11,983 nucleotides of DNA from CAZAMT01 sp964486145 (GTDB taxonomy: Bacteria > Bacteroidota > Bacteroidia > Bacteroidales > JAAAOM01), in assembly GCA_964486145.1 (NCBI GenBank), contig CAZAMT010000117.1, forward strand, positions 1-11,983, read 5' to 3'. The notes under the pieces were generated by a model. That model did not search any database and was not told the origin of the DNA. It saw nothing but the letters and a program-made list of their open reading frames with translations. A program made the position numbers and the translations under genes. The stretch's first letter is position 1, and each line of letters opens with the position of its first letter. This document shows positions 1-8,265 of the stretch, piece by piece.

Positions 1-109
1 TGAGATAATTACTGAGGCACACTGCGCTTTCGCATCGCTTCAGCGGAGCAAGCACTACCACGATTGAAATAAGTGCCAAATTTCAGGTTTGGACACAAAT
101 TTTAAACAC
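1..109. other. Upstream region of the sensor kinase; no supported gene
   Basis: This stretch leads into the large kinase gene. A plus-strand frame is open from the left edge to a TGA at 65-67 and could be the tail of an upstream gene, but its translation resembles nothing I recognise and it is too short to call. GC content is higher around 20-60 (GCGCTTTCGC, CAGCGG) than in the AT-rich bases just before the kinase. The last 20 bases before ATG 110 are A/T-rich, as in Bacteroidota leaders that lack a Shine-Dalgarno sequence. I see no convincing -33/-7 promoter pair here. Confidence 0.4.
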
Positions 110-3100
110 ATGAAAAAATTAACCAAAGAAGACAAGCAAATTCTTTATGTTGATGATGAAAAAGAAAATTTGGATGGTTTTCATTATACATTCCGTCGGG
201 ATTACACTGTATTCGTGGCTCATGATGTAAAAACCGCGATGGAAATTATCTCTCAAAATGACATAAAAGTTGTAATTGCTGATCAGCGCATGCCTGATAT
301 GCAGGGGACGGATTTGCTTGACATAATTTCAGAGCAATATCCCAATATCATACGTATTATTCTTACTGCGTACGCGGAGGTGGATGTTATTATGAAGGCT
401 GTCAACAAAGGAAAAGTTTACAGATTCATGATGAAACCCTGGGATAAAAAGGAATTATTCAATGCACTTGAGAATGCTTTTGAAACCTGGAATTTGAGGA
501 ATGAAAACACGTTGTTAATTGAAGATCTAAAAAATACCAACGAACGGTTAAATACCTCAAATGAGAACCTCAGAAATGAAATTGACGCACGTAAAAAGGC
601 ACAGGAGGAGCTCACCGAATATAAAAATCACCTGGAAACACTGGTAAGGGAACGAACAGAGGAAATAGAGCAAATGAATCAACAACTTGCTTCATCCAAC
701 GACAAATTAATTGAAACCATTGAAGAATTAAACTTTACCAATAACAAGTTAAAAAAAGAAGTAATAAATCACCGTGAAGCACAGGCGCACCTGATTATGA
801 GCGAAGAAAAGTTCAGGCGATTCATGGAACAATCAACCGATGCCATTGCCCTTGTTGATATAAATGGAAGTATTGTTGAATGGAATAATGCATCGGAACA
901 CATTTTTGGTATAAATAAAACCGATGCGGTTGGAAAATATATTGCGGATGTTGACTATTCACTTCAACCACCGGATAAGCAAACCACCGAGACAAAAGAA
1001 CGTATTTATAACGCCGTAAAGCAGTTTTTGGATGAGAAATCGAGCGAAAAACAGATGTCTTTTGAAACAGAGATAATTGACTGCAAAGATAATAAGCGAT
1101 TTGTCACAGCTTCCATATTTCATATTCAAACCCGTTCCGGAAGTTTTATCGGGAGGATCATCAAAGATATTACCATGCGAAAAAACATGGAGGAGGAATT
1201 AAAAAAGTATCAGGATTACTTAGAAAAACTTGTTGAAGAAAAAACCGGAGAGATAAAAGAAAATCAGGCAAGATTATCTCTTGTGCTCAACAGCGTGCCC
1301 CTGGCGTTTTATATTTTACCGGCAAATCAAATTAAAACAAATACATGGATTAGTGATCAGATAATTACAATTACAGGGTATTCCAAAGAAGAATTTGAAA
1401 AAAATGATGAACTGTGGTTGGATAATTTACATCCTGACGATCGCCCGAAAGTACTGGCAGAATTTGATAAAATCGAAGAAAAAGGGGAAATCTCCAGTGA
1501 ATATCGCTGGAAGGATAAAAAAGGAGAATACCGATGGTTTCTTGACAAGGCAAAATTGATCCACGATCATAACAGAAAACCACACCAGGTAATTGGTGTA
1601 TGGATTGATATTACTGCGAGAAAAAACACGGAGGCTGAGTTGGAAAAATACCGAAACCATCTTGAAGTATTGGTGAAAGATCGTACGGAAGAACTGGAGC
1701 AGTTAAATGAAGAATTTCAATCAACCAATGAAGAGTTGTATGAAAAAAATGAAGAACTACGAAACATCAATGATAAGCTTCAGGTGGAAATTAAACATCG
1801 TAAAAAGATAAAAAAAGACCTGGAATTAAGTGAAAATTTGTTCAGAAACTTTTTGGAGCAGTCGTCTGATGGTGTATCCTTATTAACATCCGATGGTAAA
1901 ATAATTGAGTGGAATCTGGCCATTGAAAAAATTACCGGCATAACAAAAAAAGATGTTTTAAACAAGGATATACGCGATGTGGAATTTGAACTGATGTTAG
2001 AAGAAAACAAAACTCCTGAAAAAAGAAAAACAATCCGTAATAGCATTGACGAATACCTGAACCATGTGAAACAGAAAAATACAGATTTTACATTGGAAGA
2101 ATATATCCAAAACAAACAAAAGGAAGAGAAATATATTCAGGTTTCGGTATTTCCCGTCAAAACTCAGGACAACTTTTATATTGGTCGGATTTTCAGGGAT
2201 ATTACCGAAAAAAGGCAAAAGGATATTGAACTGGAAAATTACCGGAATAAACTGGAACTTATCGTTGATGAAAGGACAGCACAATTGAAGAAAAGCGAAG
2301 AAAAATTTTCGAAAGTTTTTAAATTCAGCCCTTCATATATCATTCTGAGTTCATTAAATGAAGGACGGATTATGGATGTCAATGATGCGTTTTTAGAAGA
2401 TTTTGGATTTTATAAAGATGAAATCATTGGAAAAACTGCTGTCGAATTAAATTTGACAGATATTGACACCTTAAAATCAATTGCCGGTATCTTAAAGGAA
2501 AAAAGTTTTTATGAAAATCTTGAAATGAACCTTAAAACAAAACAAGGAAATATATTAAGTTGCATTAGTTCAGGCGAAATTATCGAAATAGATAATGAAA
2601 AACTCGTAGTTCAGGTCGCGACGGATATTACGGGTCGTAAACTGGCAGAAGATGAAATCAGACAAAAAAACCATGAATTGTTAACTGCCGAGGAAGAATT
2701 GGTTTCTGCAAATGAAGAATTACGCACCATCAATGATGAACTGGAAGACAGGAATAAAATGCTGAAAAATGCAAATCAAAGCATTGCCGAAAGTGAAGAA
2801 CGTTTTCGTTCATTGTTTGAACAGGCCGTGGATGGTATACTGGTAGGAGATAAATCAGGTAAAATTATTGATGCAAATACTTACATGAGCCGTATGACCG
2901 GGTATTCCAAAGAAGAACTAATTAACAAAAACATTGATATTCTCTTTTCAAAAAATGATCTCGGAGAAAAGCCTCTGCGCTATGATCTTGTAAATGTTGG
3001 CATTACTGTTCATCGGGAACGTGAAATTATTTGCAAAAGCGGAAAACGAATTCCCACTGAGATGAACACAAAACAACTTCCCGATGGTCGGTTGCAATCG

Positions 3101-5284
3101 TTTCTGCGTGATATCTCCGACAGGGTTAATGCCGAACGTGCACTGAAAGAAAGCGAAGAAAAATACCGAACGCTGGTGGAGGGTCAGACTGAACTGGTTG
3201 TAAAGATAAATACACAAGGCGAATTTCAATTTGTGAGTCCATCGTACTGCAAAACCTTTGGAAAAACAGAAGATGAGCTCCTGGGGAAAAGGTTTATTCC
3301 GCTTGTTCATGAACATGATCGGGAAGTCACCGAAAATGCCATGAGAAATCTACATAAACCACCATACAAAGCATACATTGAGCAAAGGGTATTTACAAAA
3401 AACGGGTGGCGCTGGATCGCGTGGTCGGACAGCGCAATATTAAATGATCAATCGGAAGTAGTAGAGATTATTGGCGTTGGCAGGGATATTACGCAACGTA
3501 AACAGTATGAAGAGGATCTCGTCCGGACAAACAATTTACTTGCTGGCATCACCAATGCAACCCCGGATGTAATTTTCATTCTCAGCCTGGTTGAATGGAG
3601 GTTTGAATATTATAATAACAGGCTTAATGAATTATTTCAATATACCAACGAGGATATTGAACGATCAGACAATGTTGTTTTGCTGCTTGTATCTGAAGAA
3701 GATCATGAATCACCTGACTATCACTTTGAAAGACTCCTGGAAGCCGGTGATGATACCATCATTGCATCGGAAGTAAGAATGCAACGAAAAGATGGAGAAA
3801 TATTATGGGCACTCGTCAGGGAGCAGATTTTTGAGAGAGATATGGAAGGGAATCCGGTAAAGAGTGTTGGGGTTATTACCGATATCACCAAACGGAAAAG
3901 GTCTGAAATTGCTTTGAAAGAAAGCGAATCAAAATTCAGATTGCTGTTTGAGAATGCCAATGATGCCATTTTCCTGATGAAAGAAGAAACATTCATTAGC
4001 TGCAATAAAAAAACCCTTGAAGTTTTTAAATGCACGACTGAAGACATCCTTGGCAGAACACCATTTGAATTTTCCCCGGAGAAACAACCCAATGGACATT
4101 CCTCAAAACAGGAAACACTGTTAAAAATCGGAAACGCTCTGAAAGGAAAGATCGACACGTTTGAGTGGAAACATAAAAGACTGGATGGAAGTTTGTTTGA
4201 TGCAGAAGTAAGCCTCAACATTCTGAAGTTGAATGAAGAACTATTTTTGCAAGCCATTGTAAGGGATGTGTCTGACAGAAAAAAAGCTGAAAAAGATCTC
4301 AAAGAAAGGGAAAACCTTTTAAATGCAATTATTAACAATTTGCCATTTGATTTCTGGACCAGGGACACCGAGGGTAAATTGATCATGCAAAACGATTATT
4401 CGCTGAAACTTTGGGGAGATTTAAGAAATTCAAAGATCGCGGATAACAGCAACATGTCCAAACGAATGAGAGATGACTGGATGGAAACGTTTGAACGCGG
4501 GTTAAAAGGAGAAGTAGTTAGCAAGGAGTATGATTATGAGCAAATCAATGGCAAATATATTCAAAAAATTGTTGCTCCTATCATCAGCAAAAACAAAATT
4601 CGTGGAGTCCTTGGGTTTGATATTGATATCACCGAACGCAAAAATACAGAAAAGAAAATACTGGATGCTATCATTTTTACTGAAGAAAAAGAGAGAGAAA
4701 AATTTGCCAAAAACCTGCACGATGATTTGGGCCCCTTGCTTTCAAGTATTCGAATGTACATGAATTCGTTTATGGAAACCGATAACAAGGAAAAACAAAA
4801 ATATATTATACAACAGATCAACGATATATTAAAAGAATCAATTCAGGCAACCAAACAAATTTCAAATGACTTAAGTCCGCATGTTTTAACGAATTATGGC
4901 CTCATATCAGCCGTGGAAGCATTTATTGAACGATTAACACACCATTTGCAGATACATTTTGAACATCATTTGAAAGACCATCGCTTCAATAGCTCCATTG
5001 AAGTGACTTTTTACAGGATCATCAAAGAATTGATCAACAATACAATCAAACATGCGTCTGCTGAGAATATTTATATTCATTTATTTGTTAATAACGATCA
5101 TTTATACCTTGATTATGAGGATGATGGTATAGGTTTTGATAAAAACATTATGGATCAGGTTGAAAAAAGAGGAATGGGACTGTTCAACCTGATGAGCAGA
5201 ATTAAATCATTACATGGTAAATTTCATTTGGGCAGTGCAGCCAAAGGTGCACAAATTAAAATTGAGGTACCTCTTTATCAATGA
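110..5284 (+). CDS. Giant soluble hybrid sensor histidine kinase: receiver, nine PAS domains, NarL/DegS-type kinase
   Basis: This is a cytoplasmic multi-sensor kinase of 1724 residues with no signal peptide or membrane segment. A receiver domain spans about 11-125, with acidic pocket D15/D16, phosphoacceptor D58, T86 and K109 followed by PW, as in RpfG-like receivers. Nine PAS domains follow at about 231-358, 386-505, 574-702, 729-844, 895-1006, 1015-1131, 1140-1263, 1272-1391 and 1400-1511. Most end in the DIT.RK-type motif, and long coiled coils separate the first five. The end is a HisKA_3 dimerisation domain with H1537 (NLHDDLG) and a HATPase with N-box ELINN (1640-1644), DDGIG (1671-1675) and GMGL (1688-1691). 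That kinase class normally phosphorylates NarL-type regulators, and one lies 37 bp downstream. Start: a TTG at 89 is in frame, but ATG 110 begins seven codons later behind an A/T-rich leader and gives a normal receiver N-terminus. Ligands are unknown. Confidence 0.93.
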   Translation: MKKLTKEDKQILYVDDEKENLDGFHYTFRRDYTVFVAHDVKTAMEIISQNDIKVVIADQRMPDMQGTDLLDIISEQYPNIIRIILTAYAEVDVIMKAVNKGKVYRFMMKPWDKKELFNALENAFETWNLRNENTLLIEDLKNTNERLNTSNENLRNEIDARKKAQEELTEYKNHLETLVRERTEEIEQMNQQLASSNDKLIETIEELNFTNNKLKKEVINHREAQAHLIMSEEKFRRFMEQSTDAIALVDINGSIVEWNNASEHIFGINKTDAVGKYIADVDYSLQPPDKQTTETKERIYNAVKQFLDEKSSEKQMSFETEIIDCKDNKRFVTASIFHIQTRSGSFIGRIIKDITMRKNMEEELKKYQDYLEKLVEEKTGEIKENQARLSLVLNSVPLAFYILPANQIKTNTWISDQIITITGYSKEEFEKNDELWLDNLHPDDRPKVLAEFDKIEEKGEISSEYRWKDKKGEYRWFLDKAKLIHDHNRKPHQVIGVWIDITARKNTEAELEKYRNHLEVLVKDRTEELEQLNEEFQSTNEELYEKNEELRNINDKLQVEIKHRKKIKKDLELSENLFRNFLEQSSDGVSLLTSDGKIIEWNLAIEKITGITKKDVLNKDIRDVEFELMLEENKTPEKRKTIRNSIDEYLNHVKQKNTDFTLEEYIQNKQKEEKYIQVSVFPVKTQDNFYIGRIFRDITEKRQKDIELENYRNKLELIVDERTAQLKKSEEKFSKVFKFSPSYIILSSLNEGRIMDVNDAFLEDFGFYKDEIIGKTAVELNLTDIDTLKSIAGILKEKSFYENLEMNLKTKQGNILSCISSGEIIEIDNEKLVVQVATDITGRKLAEDEIRQKNHELLTAEEELVSANEELRTINDELEDRNKMLKNANQSIAESEERFRSLFEQAVDGILVGDKSGKIIDANTYMSRMTGYSKEELINKNIDILFSKNDLGEKPLRYDLVNVGITVHREREIICKSGKRIPTEMNTKQLPDGRLQSFLRDISDRVNAERALKESEEKYRTLVEGQTELVVKINTQGEFQFVSPSYCKTFGKTEDELLGKRFIPLVHEHDREVTENAMRNLHKPPYKAYIEQRVFTKNGWRWIAWSDSAILNDQSEVVEIIGVGRDITQRKQYEEDLVRTNNLLAGITNATPDVIFILSLVEWRFEYYNNRLNELFQYTNEDIERSDNVVLLLVSEEDHESPDYHFERLLEAGDDTIIASEVRMQRKDGEILWALVREQIFERDMEGNPVKSVGVITDITKRKRSEIALKESESKFRLLFENANDAIFLMKEETFISCNKKTLEVFKCTTEDILGRTPFEFSPEKQPNGHSSKQETLLKIGNALKGKIDTFEWKHKRLDGSLFDAEVSLNILKLNEELFLQAIVRDVSDRKKAEKDLKERENLLNAIINNLPFDFWTRDTEGKLIMQNDYSLKLWGDLRNSKIADNSNMSKRMRDDWMETFERGLKGEVVSKEYDYEQINGKYIQKIVAPIISKNKIRGVLGFDIDITERKNTEKKILDAIIFTEEKEREKFAKNLHDDLGPLLSSIRMYMNSFMETDNKEKQKYIIQQINDILKESIQATKQISNDLSPHVLTNYGLISAVEAFIERLTHHLQIHFEHHLKDHRFNSSIEVTFYRIIKELINNTIKHASAENIYIHLFVNNDHLYLDYEDDGIGFDKNIMDQVEKRGMGLFNLMSRIKSLHGKFHLGSAAKGAQIKIEVPLYQ

Positions 5285-5321
5285 TATAAAAACCGCAAAT
5301 TTTTTTTAATTTTAAACTTGC

Positions 5322-5960
5322 ATGGCAGTTACAAAAAAACATAAAATATTCATTGTTGACGATCACAATTTGTTCAGGAACGGGTTGAAATTTATCATGG
5401 AAGACATGGACGATGTAGAGGTTATAGCTGAAGCATCCAATGGTCAGGAATTTCTTGAACTGCTTGATGTTGTCAATCCTGATCTTGTATTAATGGATAT
5501 CAGCATGCCTGTGATGAACGGAGTGGAGGCAACCCGTATCGGACTGGAACGAAAACCGGACTTAAACATTCTGATTTTAACCATGTTCGGCGAGGATGCC
5601 TATTACAATACCATGATTGAACTTGGTGTGAAAGGCTTTCTTTTAAAAGACGCAGAGAACCAGGAATTGAAAGACGGTATTCGCACAATTCTCAAAGGGG
5701 GTACTTATTTCTCGCAAGAATTACTGCTAAACCTTATTAAACACCGTTCAGACAATAACCCGGTGACATTAACACGGCGTGAACAGGAAGTCCTGGCGCT
5801 TATTTGCAAAGGATACTCAAACAGCCAGATATCGGATGAACTCCACATTAGTCAGCGAACAGTTGAAAGACACCGTTCAAATCTTTTGCTAAAAACTGAA
5901 TCCAACAATTCGATAAGCCTGGTGGTATATGCAATTAAAAACAATCTGGTATCAATCTAA
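5322..5960 (+). CDS. NarL/FixJ-family response regulator with LuxR-type HTH
   Basis: This is a DNA-binding response regulator of 212 residues, the usual length for the family. The receiver domain (about 7-125) has D13/D14, phosphoacceptor D59 in MDISMP, T87 and K109. A GerE/LuxR-type helix-turn-helix fills about 148-210, with the expected LTRREQEVL start and the recognition-helix segment ISQRTVERHRSNL. The gene starts 37 bp after the stop of the large kinase, is on the same strand, and has an AT-rich leader with no separate promoter that I can see, so co-transcription is likely. Because the kinase ends in a HisKA_3/HATPase module, the class that pairs with NarL-type regulators, the two are probably a cognate pair (inference). 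The target genes are unknown; the convergent polysaccharide operon is possible only by proximity. Confidence 0.93.
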   Translation: MAVTKKHKIFIVDDHNLFRNGLKFIMEDMDDVEVIAEASNGQEFLELLDVVNPDLVLMDISMPVMNGVEATRIGLERKPDLNILILTMFGEDAYYNTMIELGVKGFLLKDAENQELKDGIRTILKGGTYFSQELLLNLIKHRSDNNPVTLTRREQEVLALICKGYSNSQISDELHISQRTVERHRSNLLLKTESNNSISLVVYAIKNNLVSI

Positions 5961-6057
5961 TGTTCTTGTTGAGTGCATTGAATAGGGTTAATGGTTGTGT
6001 TCATCCGGTGAAAACACTAGAAAGTATGGATTGCGTCCGGTCTAAAAAGCCACCTTA

Positions 6058-6077
6058 CCCCTAAATCCTTTTAGGGG
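6058..6077. repeat. Perfect 8-bp hairpin CCCCTAAA / TTTAGGGG within an intergenic repeat
   Basis: The arms CCCCTAAA (6058-6065) and TTTAGGGG (6070-6077) are perfect complements around a TCCT loop. No T-run follows, so it is not a typical rho-independent terminator. C4/G4-TAAA arms like these are, to my knowledge, common in intergenic repeats of Bacteroidota genomes. With the second nested hairpin at 6107-6150 it forms a composite element of about 100 bp. Confidence 0.6.
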
Positions 6078-6106
6078 ACTTCTTCAAACTGCTGATTTTT
6101 AGCTGT

Positions 6107-6150
6107 ACCCCTTTAGAGCCTGTCCCAATGAAAATCGGGAGGTTAGGGGT
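6107..6150. repeat. Nested inverted repeats, second half of the intergenic element
   Basis: The outer arms ACCCCT (6107-6112) and AGGGGT (6145-6150) enclose inner arms TCCCAA (6123-6128) and TCGGGA (6135-6140), which pair with one mismatch around ATGAAAA. The same CCCCT/AGGGG theme occurs in the neighbouring hairpin at 6058-6077. The element looks like a decayed copy of a REP- or MITE-like intergenic sequence. No transposase lies nearby, so it would have to be moved in trans (inference). Confidence 0.5.
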
Positions 6151-6298
6151 GAAAACGACAAAAATCAGATGATTGAAGGCTTTTTTGACCAAACCCGCGG
6201 ATTGACCAAAGATGAGGAAAATCACCACTAAACTTTTATAAGATAAAAACCCTTTATCTTCCCATTACGTAGCATGTATTAAATATAAATTTACTGCT

Positions 6299-6502
6299 AT
6301 GCCAAAGAAATACATATATATTGTTTTTGCAATTGTTTTATTATTTTTCCTCACCGGTTGTTCCACTACAAGCCGGACATCGGTTAACCCATGGCCGGGT
6401 TTGTATATGCCTAAGGAAACAAATAAACATGGGTATAAATCCCAAAAGGAACGAAAAAAGGAACTAAAAAAACAAAAAAAAGACAGGGCCAGGAAATGGT
6501 AG
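6299..6502 (+). CDS. Small lipoprotein with a highly basic C-terminal tail
   Basis: This 67-residue protein begins with a lipoprotein signal: lysines at 3-4, a hydrophobic core (about 5-17) and the lipobox LTGC with the lipidated cysteine at 21. The mature part is only 47 residues. It has a Ser/Thr-rich start, a WPGLYMP segment (32-38) and a tail rich in Lys and Arg (47-66). There is no acidic export signal of the Bacteroidota LES type right after the cysteine, so it may stay on the periplasmic face of a membrane (inference). I recognise no family. The start ATG at 6299 follows an A/T-rich leader. The gene converges with cysC, leaving 3 bp between the stop codons. Confidence 0.75.
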   Translation: MPKKYIYIVFAIVLLFFLTGCSTTSRTSVNPWPGLYMPKETNKHGYKSQKERKKELKKQKKDRARKW

Positions 6503-6505
6503 CGC

Positions 6506-7108
6506 TTAGTTTTTTCTTGCGAGAATCGGAATTAAATAATCAAGTGCCTGCTCAACATTTTCTTCAACGGTAAATTTATCTGTATGTAATACCAGTTCCG
6601 GATTTTGGGGGGGGACAAAAGGTGCATCAATACCCGTGAAATTGATAATTTTTCCTTCCCTTGCTTTTTTATACAGCCCTTTCACGTCACGATCTTCACA
6701 AACATTCAAAGGAGCATTAATATAAACTTCAATCAAATCGGGTTTCCCGATAATTGCTCTTGGTATATCTCTCATCTCAGGTGTTGGCGTTATAAAACTG
6801 TTGATGGTAATGATGCCTGAATGCAAATACAATTTTGAAATTTCTGCTATGCGCCTGATATTTTCTTTTCGGTCTTCTTCGGTAAAGCTCAAATTACTAT
6901 TGATGCCCGATCGGATGTTGTCTCCGTCCATAATCTGGCAAAAGAAACCCTTTAAAAACAACTCTTTTTCAAGAACTCTTGATACAGTTGTTTTTCCTGC
7001 GCCGGATAAACCAGTAAACCATATGACTCTGGAGTTTTGATTTAAAAATTTTTCTTTTTCTTCTCGCGGTATGATGTCGAAGACCGGAAAAATGTTTTCA
7101 CTTTTCAC
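6506..7108 (-). CDS. cysC: Adenylyl-sulfate kinase (APS kinase)
   Basis: This enzyme phosphorylates adenosine 5'-phosphosulfate with ATP to give PAPS, the sulfate donor for sulfotransferases. Its 200 residues match the family length. Visible motifs are the P-loop GLSGAGKTT (33-41), DGDNIR (61-66), the FTEEDRKENIRR segment (75-86) and the DVKGLYKKAR...FTGIDAPF region near the end. The usual FISP loop reads FITP (Thr107), a variant position. The start is GTG at 7108: upstream in-frame codons to the stop at 7151-7153 include no ATG, and the next internal Met lies past the P-loop. The gene follows fcl by 16 bp, so it is probably last in the sugar-nucleotide operon. No ATP sulfurylase (cysD/cysN or sat) is in the window. 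An eight-base C run lies within codons 165-168. The linkage suggests a role in sulfating a glycan rather than in cysteine synthesis (inference). Confidence 0.92.
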   Translation of the reverse strand: MKSENIFPVFDIIPREEKEKFLNQNSRVIWFTGLSGAGKTTVSRVLEKELFLKGFFCQIMDGDNIRSGINSNLSFTEEDRKENIRRIAEISKLYLHSGIITINSFITPTPEMRDIPRAIIGKPDLIEVYINAPLNVCEDRDVKGLYKKAREGKIINFTGIDAPFVPPQNPELVLHTDKFTVEENVEQALDYLIPILARKN

Positions 7109-7124
7109 AATGATTTGGTTTTTT

Positions 7125-8246
7125 TTATTGATAATTTTTATAAACTTGATCTATTCCGTTTTGCAGGGAGATACTTTCTTTCCATCCAAGGCCATGCAGT
7201 TTATCTACATTTAAGAGTTTCCGCATGGTACCGTCAGGTTTTGATGTATCCCAAACAATGTTACCTGTATATCCAACCGTTTTTTTGACAATTTCTGCCA
7301 GTTCTTTGATGCTTTGGTCAACACCAGTTCCAATGTTAATATGAGTATTTCTTACTTCCTTTTCAATGGGTTTCGGATTATCAGGATCAATGCCTCCTTT
7401 GACTCCTCCCAGCAACTCATTTTCAAAATCAATATTTTCCATGATAAATACGCATGCATCGGCCATATCATCCGAATGCAGAAATTCACGCTTGGGTGTT
7501 CCGGTACCCCACAGGGTAATGCTTACCTGGCTTTCCTCTGATTTGGTAATACCGTATTTTGAAAGAATCCGGAGAATTTCATCTTTGCCGGCATCACCAT
7601 TTACCTTTTCAATAGGATTTTTATTTAAATCTTTCTCAATAGCGTTCCAATCATCATTGATAAGACATTTTCCGAGATGCATTTTCCTGATGAGGGCAGG
7701 CAATACATGTGATTTTTCCAAATCGTAATTGTCGTTTGGGCCATAAAGGTTGGTAGGCATTACTGAAATGAAATTGGTGCCATATTGGAGATTATAGTTT
7801 TCGCACATTTTCATTCCGGTAATTTTTGCAATGGCATAAGGCTCATTGGTATATTCAAGCCGGTCAGTAAGCAAATAATCCTCTTTCATCGGCTGAGGCG
7901 ATTCCTTAGGATAAATGCATGAACTGCCCAGAAAAAGCAGTTTTTTTACACCATTAACATAGCACTGGTGAATAACATTGTTTTGTATCATCACATTTTC
8001 AAAAATAAACTGGGCCCGGTATGTATTGTTGGCAACAATACCACCAACCTTAGCGGCCGCCAGAATGACGTAATCTGGTTTTTCGGTTTTGAAAAATCCG
8101 GCCGTTTCCTGCTGATTTGTTAGATCCAGTTCATTCAGTTTACGAAACAATAGATTGTTGTATCCCTTTTTTTGAAGGTTTCGGGTAATAGCACTGCCCA
8201 CAAGTCCGGTGTGACCTGCAACATATATTTTTGAATTTTTTTCCAT
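7125..8246 (-). CDS. fcl: GDP-L-fucose synthase (long Bacteroidota-type form)
   Basis: This is a short-chain dehydrogenase/reductase of the NADPH-dependent epimerase-reductase type. It converts GDP-4-keto-6-deoxy-D-mannose to GDP-L-fucose, the last step of the de novo pathway. It shows the Rossmann motif GHTGLVG (11-17), Ser108 and Cys110 in GSSCIYP, the Tyr137-x3-Lys141 pair, and His180 in KSHVLPAL. These are each one position after the catalytic residues known in the E. coli enzyme. At 373 residues it is about 50 longer than E. coli Fcl. The extra residues lie mainly between His180 and the LWGTGTPKREFL motif, with a smaller insert near 280-300. Bacteroides-type Fcl proteins are longer in the same region. 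It starts 39 bp after gmd, which makes its substrate. Confidence 0.95.
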   Translation of the reverse strand: MEKNSKIYVAGHTGLVGSAITRNLQKKGYNNLLFRKLNELDLTNQQETAGFFKTEKPDYVILAAAKVGGIVANNTYRAQFIFENVMIQNNVIHQCYVNGVKKLLFLGSSCIYPKESPQPMKEDYLLTDRLEYTNEPYAIAKITGMKMCENYNLQYGTNFISVMPTNLYGPNDNYDLEKSHVLPALIRKMHLGKCLINDDWNAIEKDLNKNPIEKVNGDAGKDEILRILSKYGITKSEESQVSITLWGTGTPKREFLHSDDMADACVFIMENIDFENELLGGVKGGIDPDNPKPIEKEVRNTHINIGTGVDQSIKELAEIVKKTVGYTGNIVWDTSKPDGTMRKLLNVDKLHGLGWKESISLQNGIDQVYKNYQ

Positions 8247-8265
8247 ACGAAATTGCGTTATATGC

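Larger units (their letters stand above)
5961..6298. other. 338-bp intergenic region with a degenerate hairpin repeat, no supported gene
   Basis: This region separates the two-component pair from the small lipoprotein gene. Its middle (6050-6150) carries the hairpin repeat listed separately. No clear intrinsic terminator (strong stem followed by a T-run) follows the regulator. A 20-codon reading frame (ATG 6169 to TAA 6229-6231) looks mildly protein-like, with GC-balanced codons. It has no recognisable family and its frame runs back into the repeat, so it is at best a remnant. The last 60 bases before 6299 are A/T-rich and probably hold the lipoprotein promoter, but no box matches well enough to call. 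Confidence 0.55.

Noticed and set aside
2..67. Possible 3' end of an upstream plus-strand gene
   Set aside because: Only 21 codons are visible and they match no family that I recognise.
89..109. TTG at 89 as the start of the large kinase
   Set aside because: ATG 110 is in frame, has an A/T-rich leader and leaves a normal receiver N-terminus; the extra seven codons add no conserved sequence.
3721..4386. Long minus-strand open frame opposite the kinase gene
   Set aside because: It is antisense to well-conserved PAS domains and its translation has no recognisable domain; it is a shadow frame.
6058..6077. Hairpin as a rho-independent terminator for the response regulator
   Set aside because: The stem is good but no T-run follows, it lies about 100 bp after the stop, and the same arms recur in the adjacent repeat.
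6169..6231. Short plus-strand frame of 20 codons
   Set aside because: Too short, no family resemblance, no good leader, and its frame continues back into the hairpin repeat.
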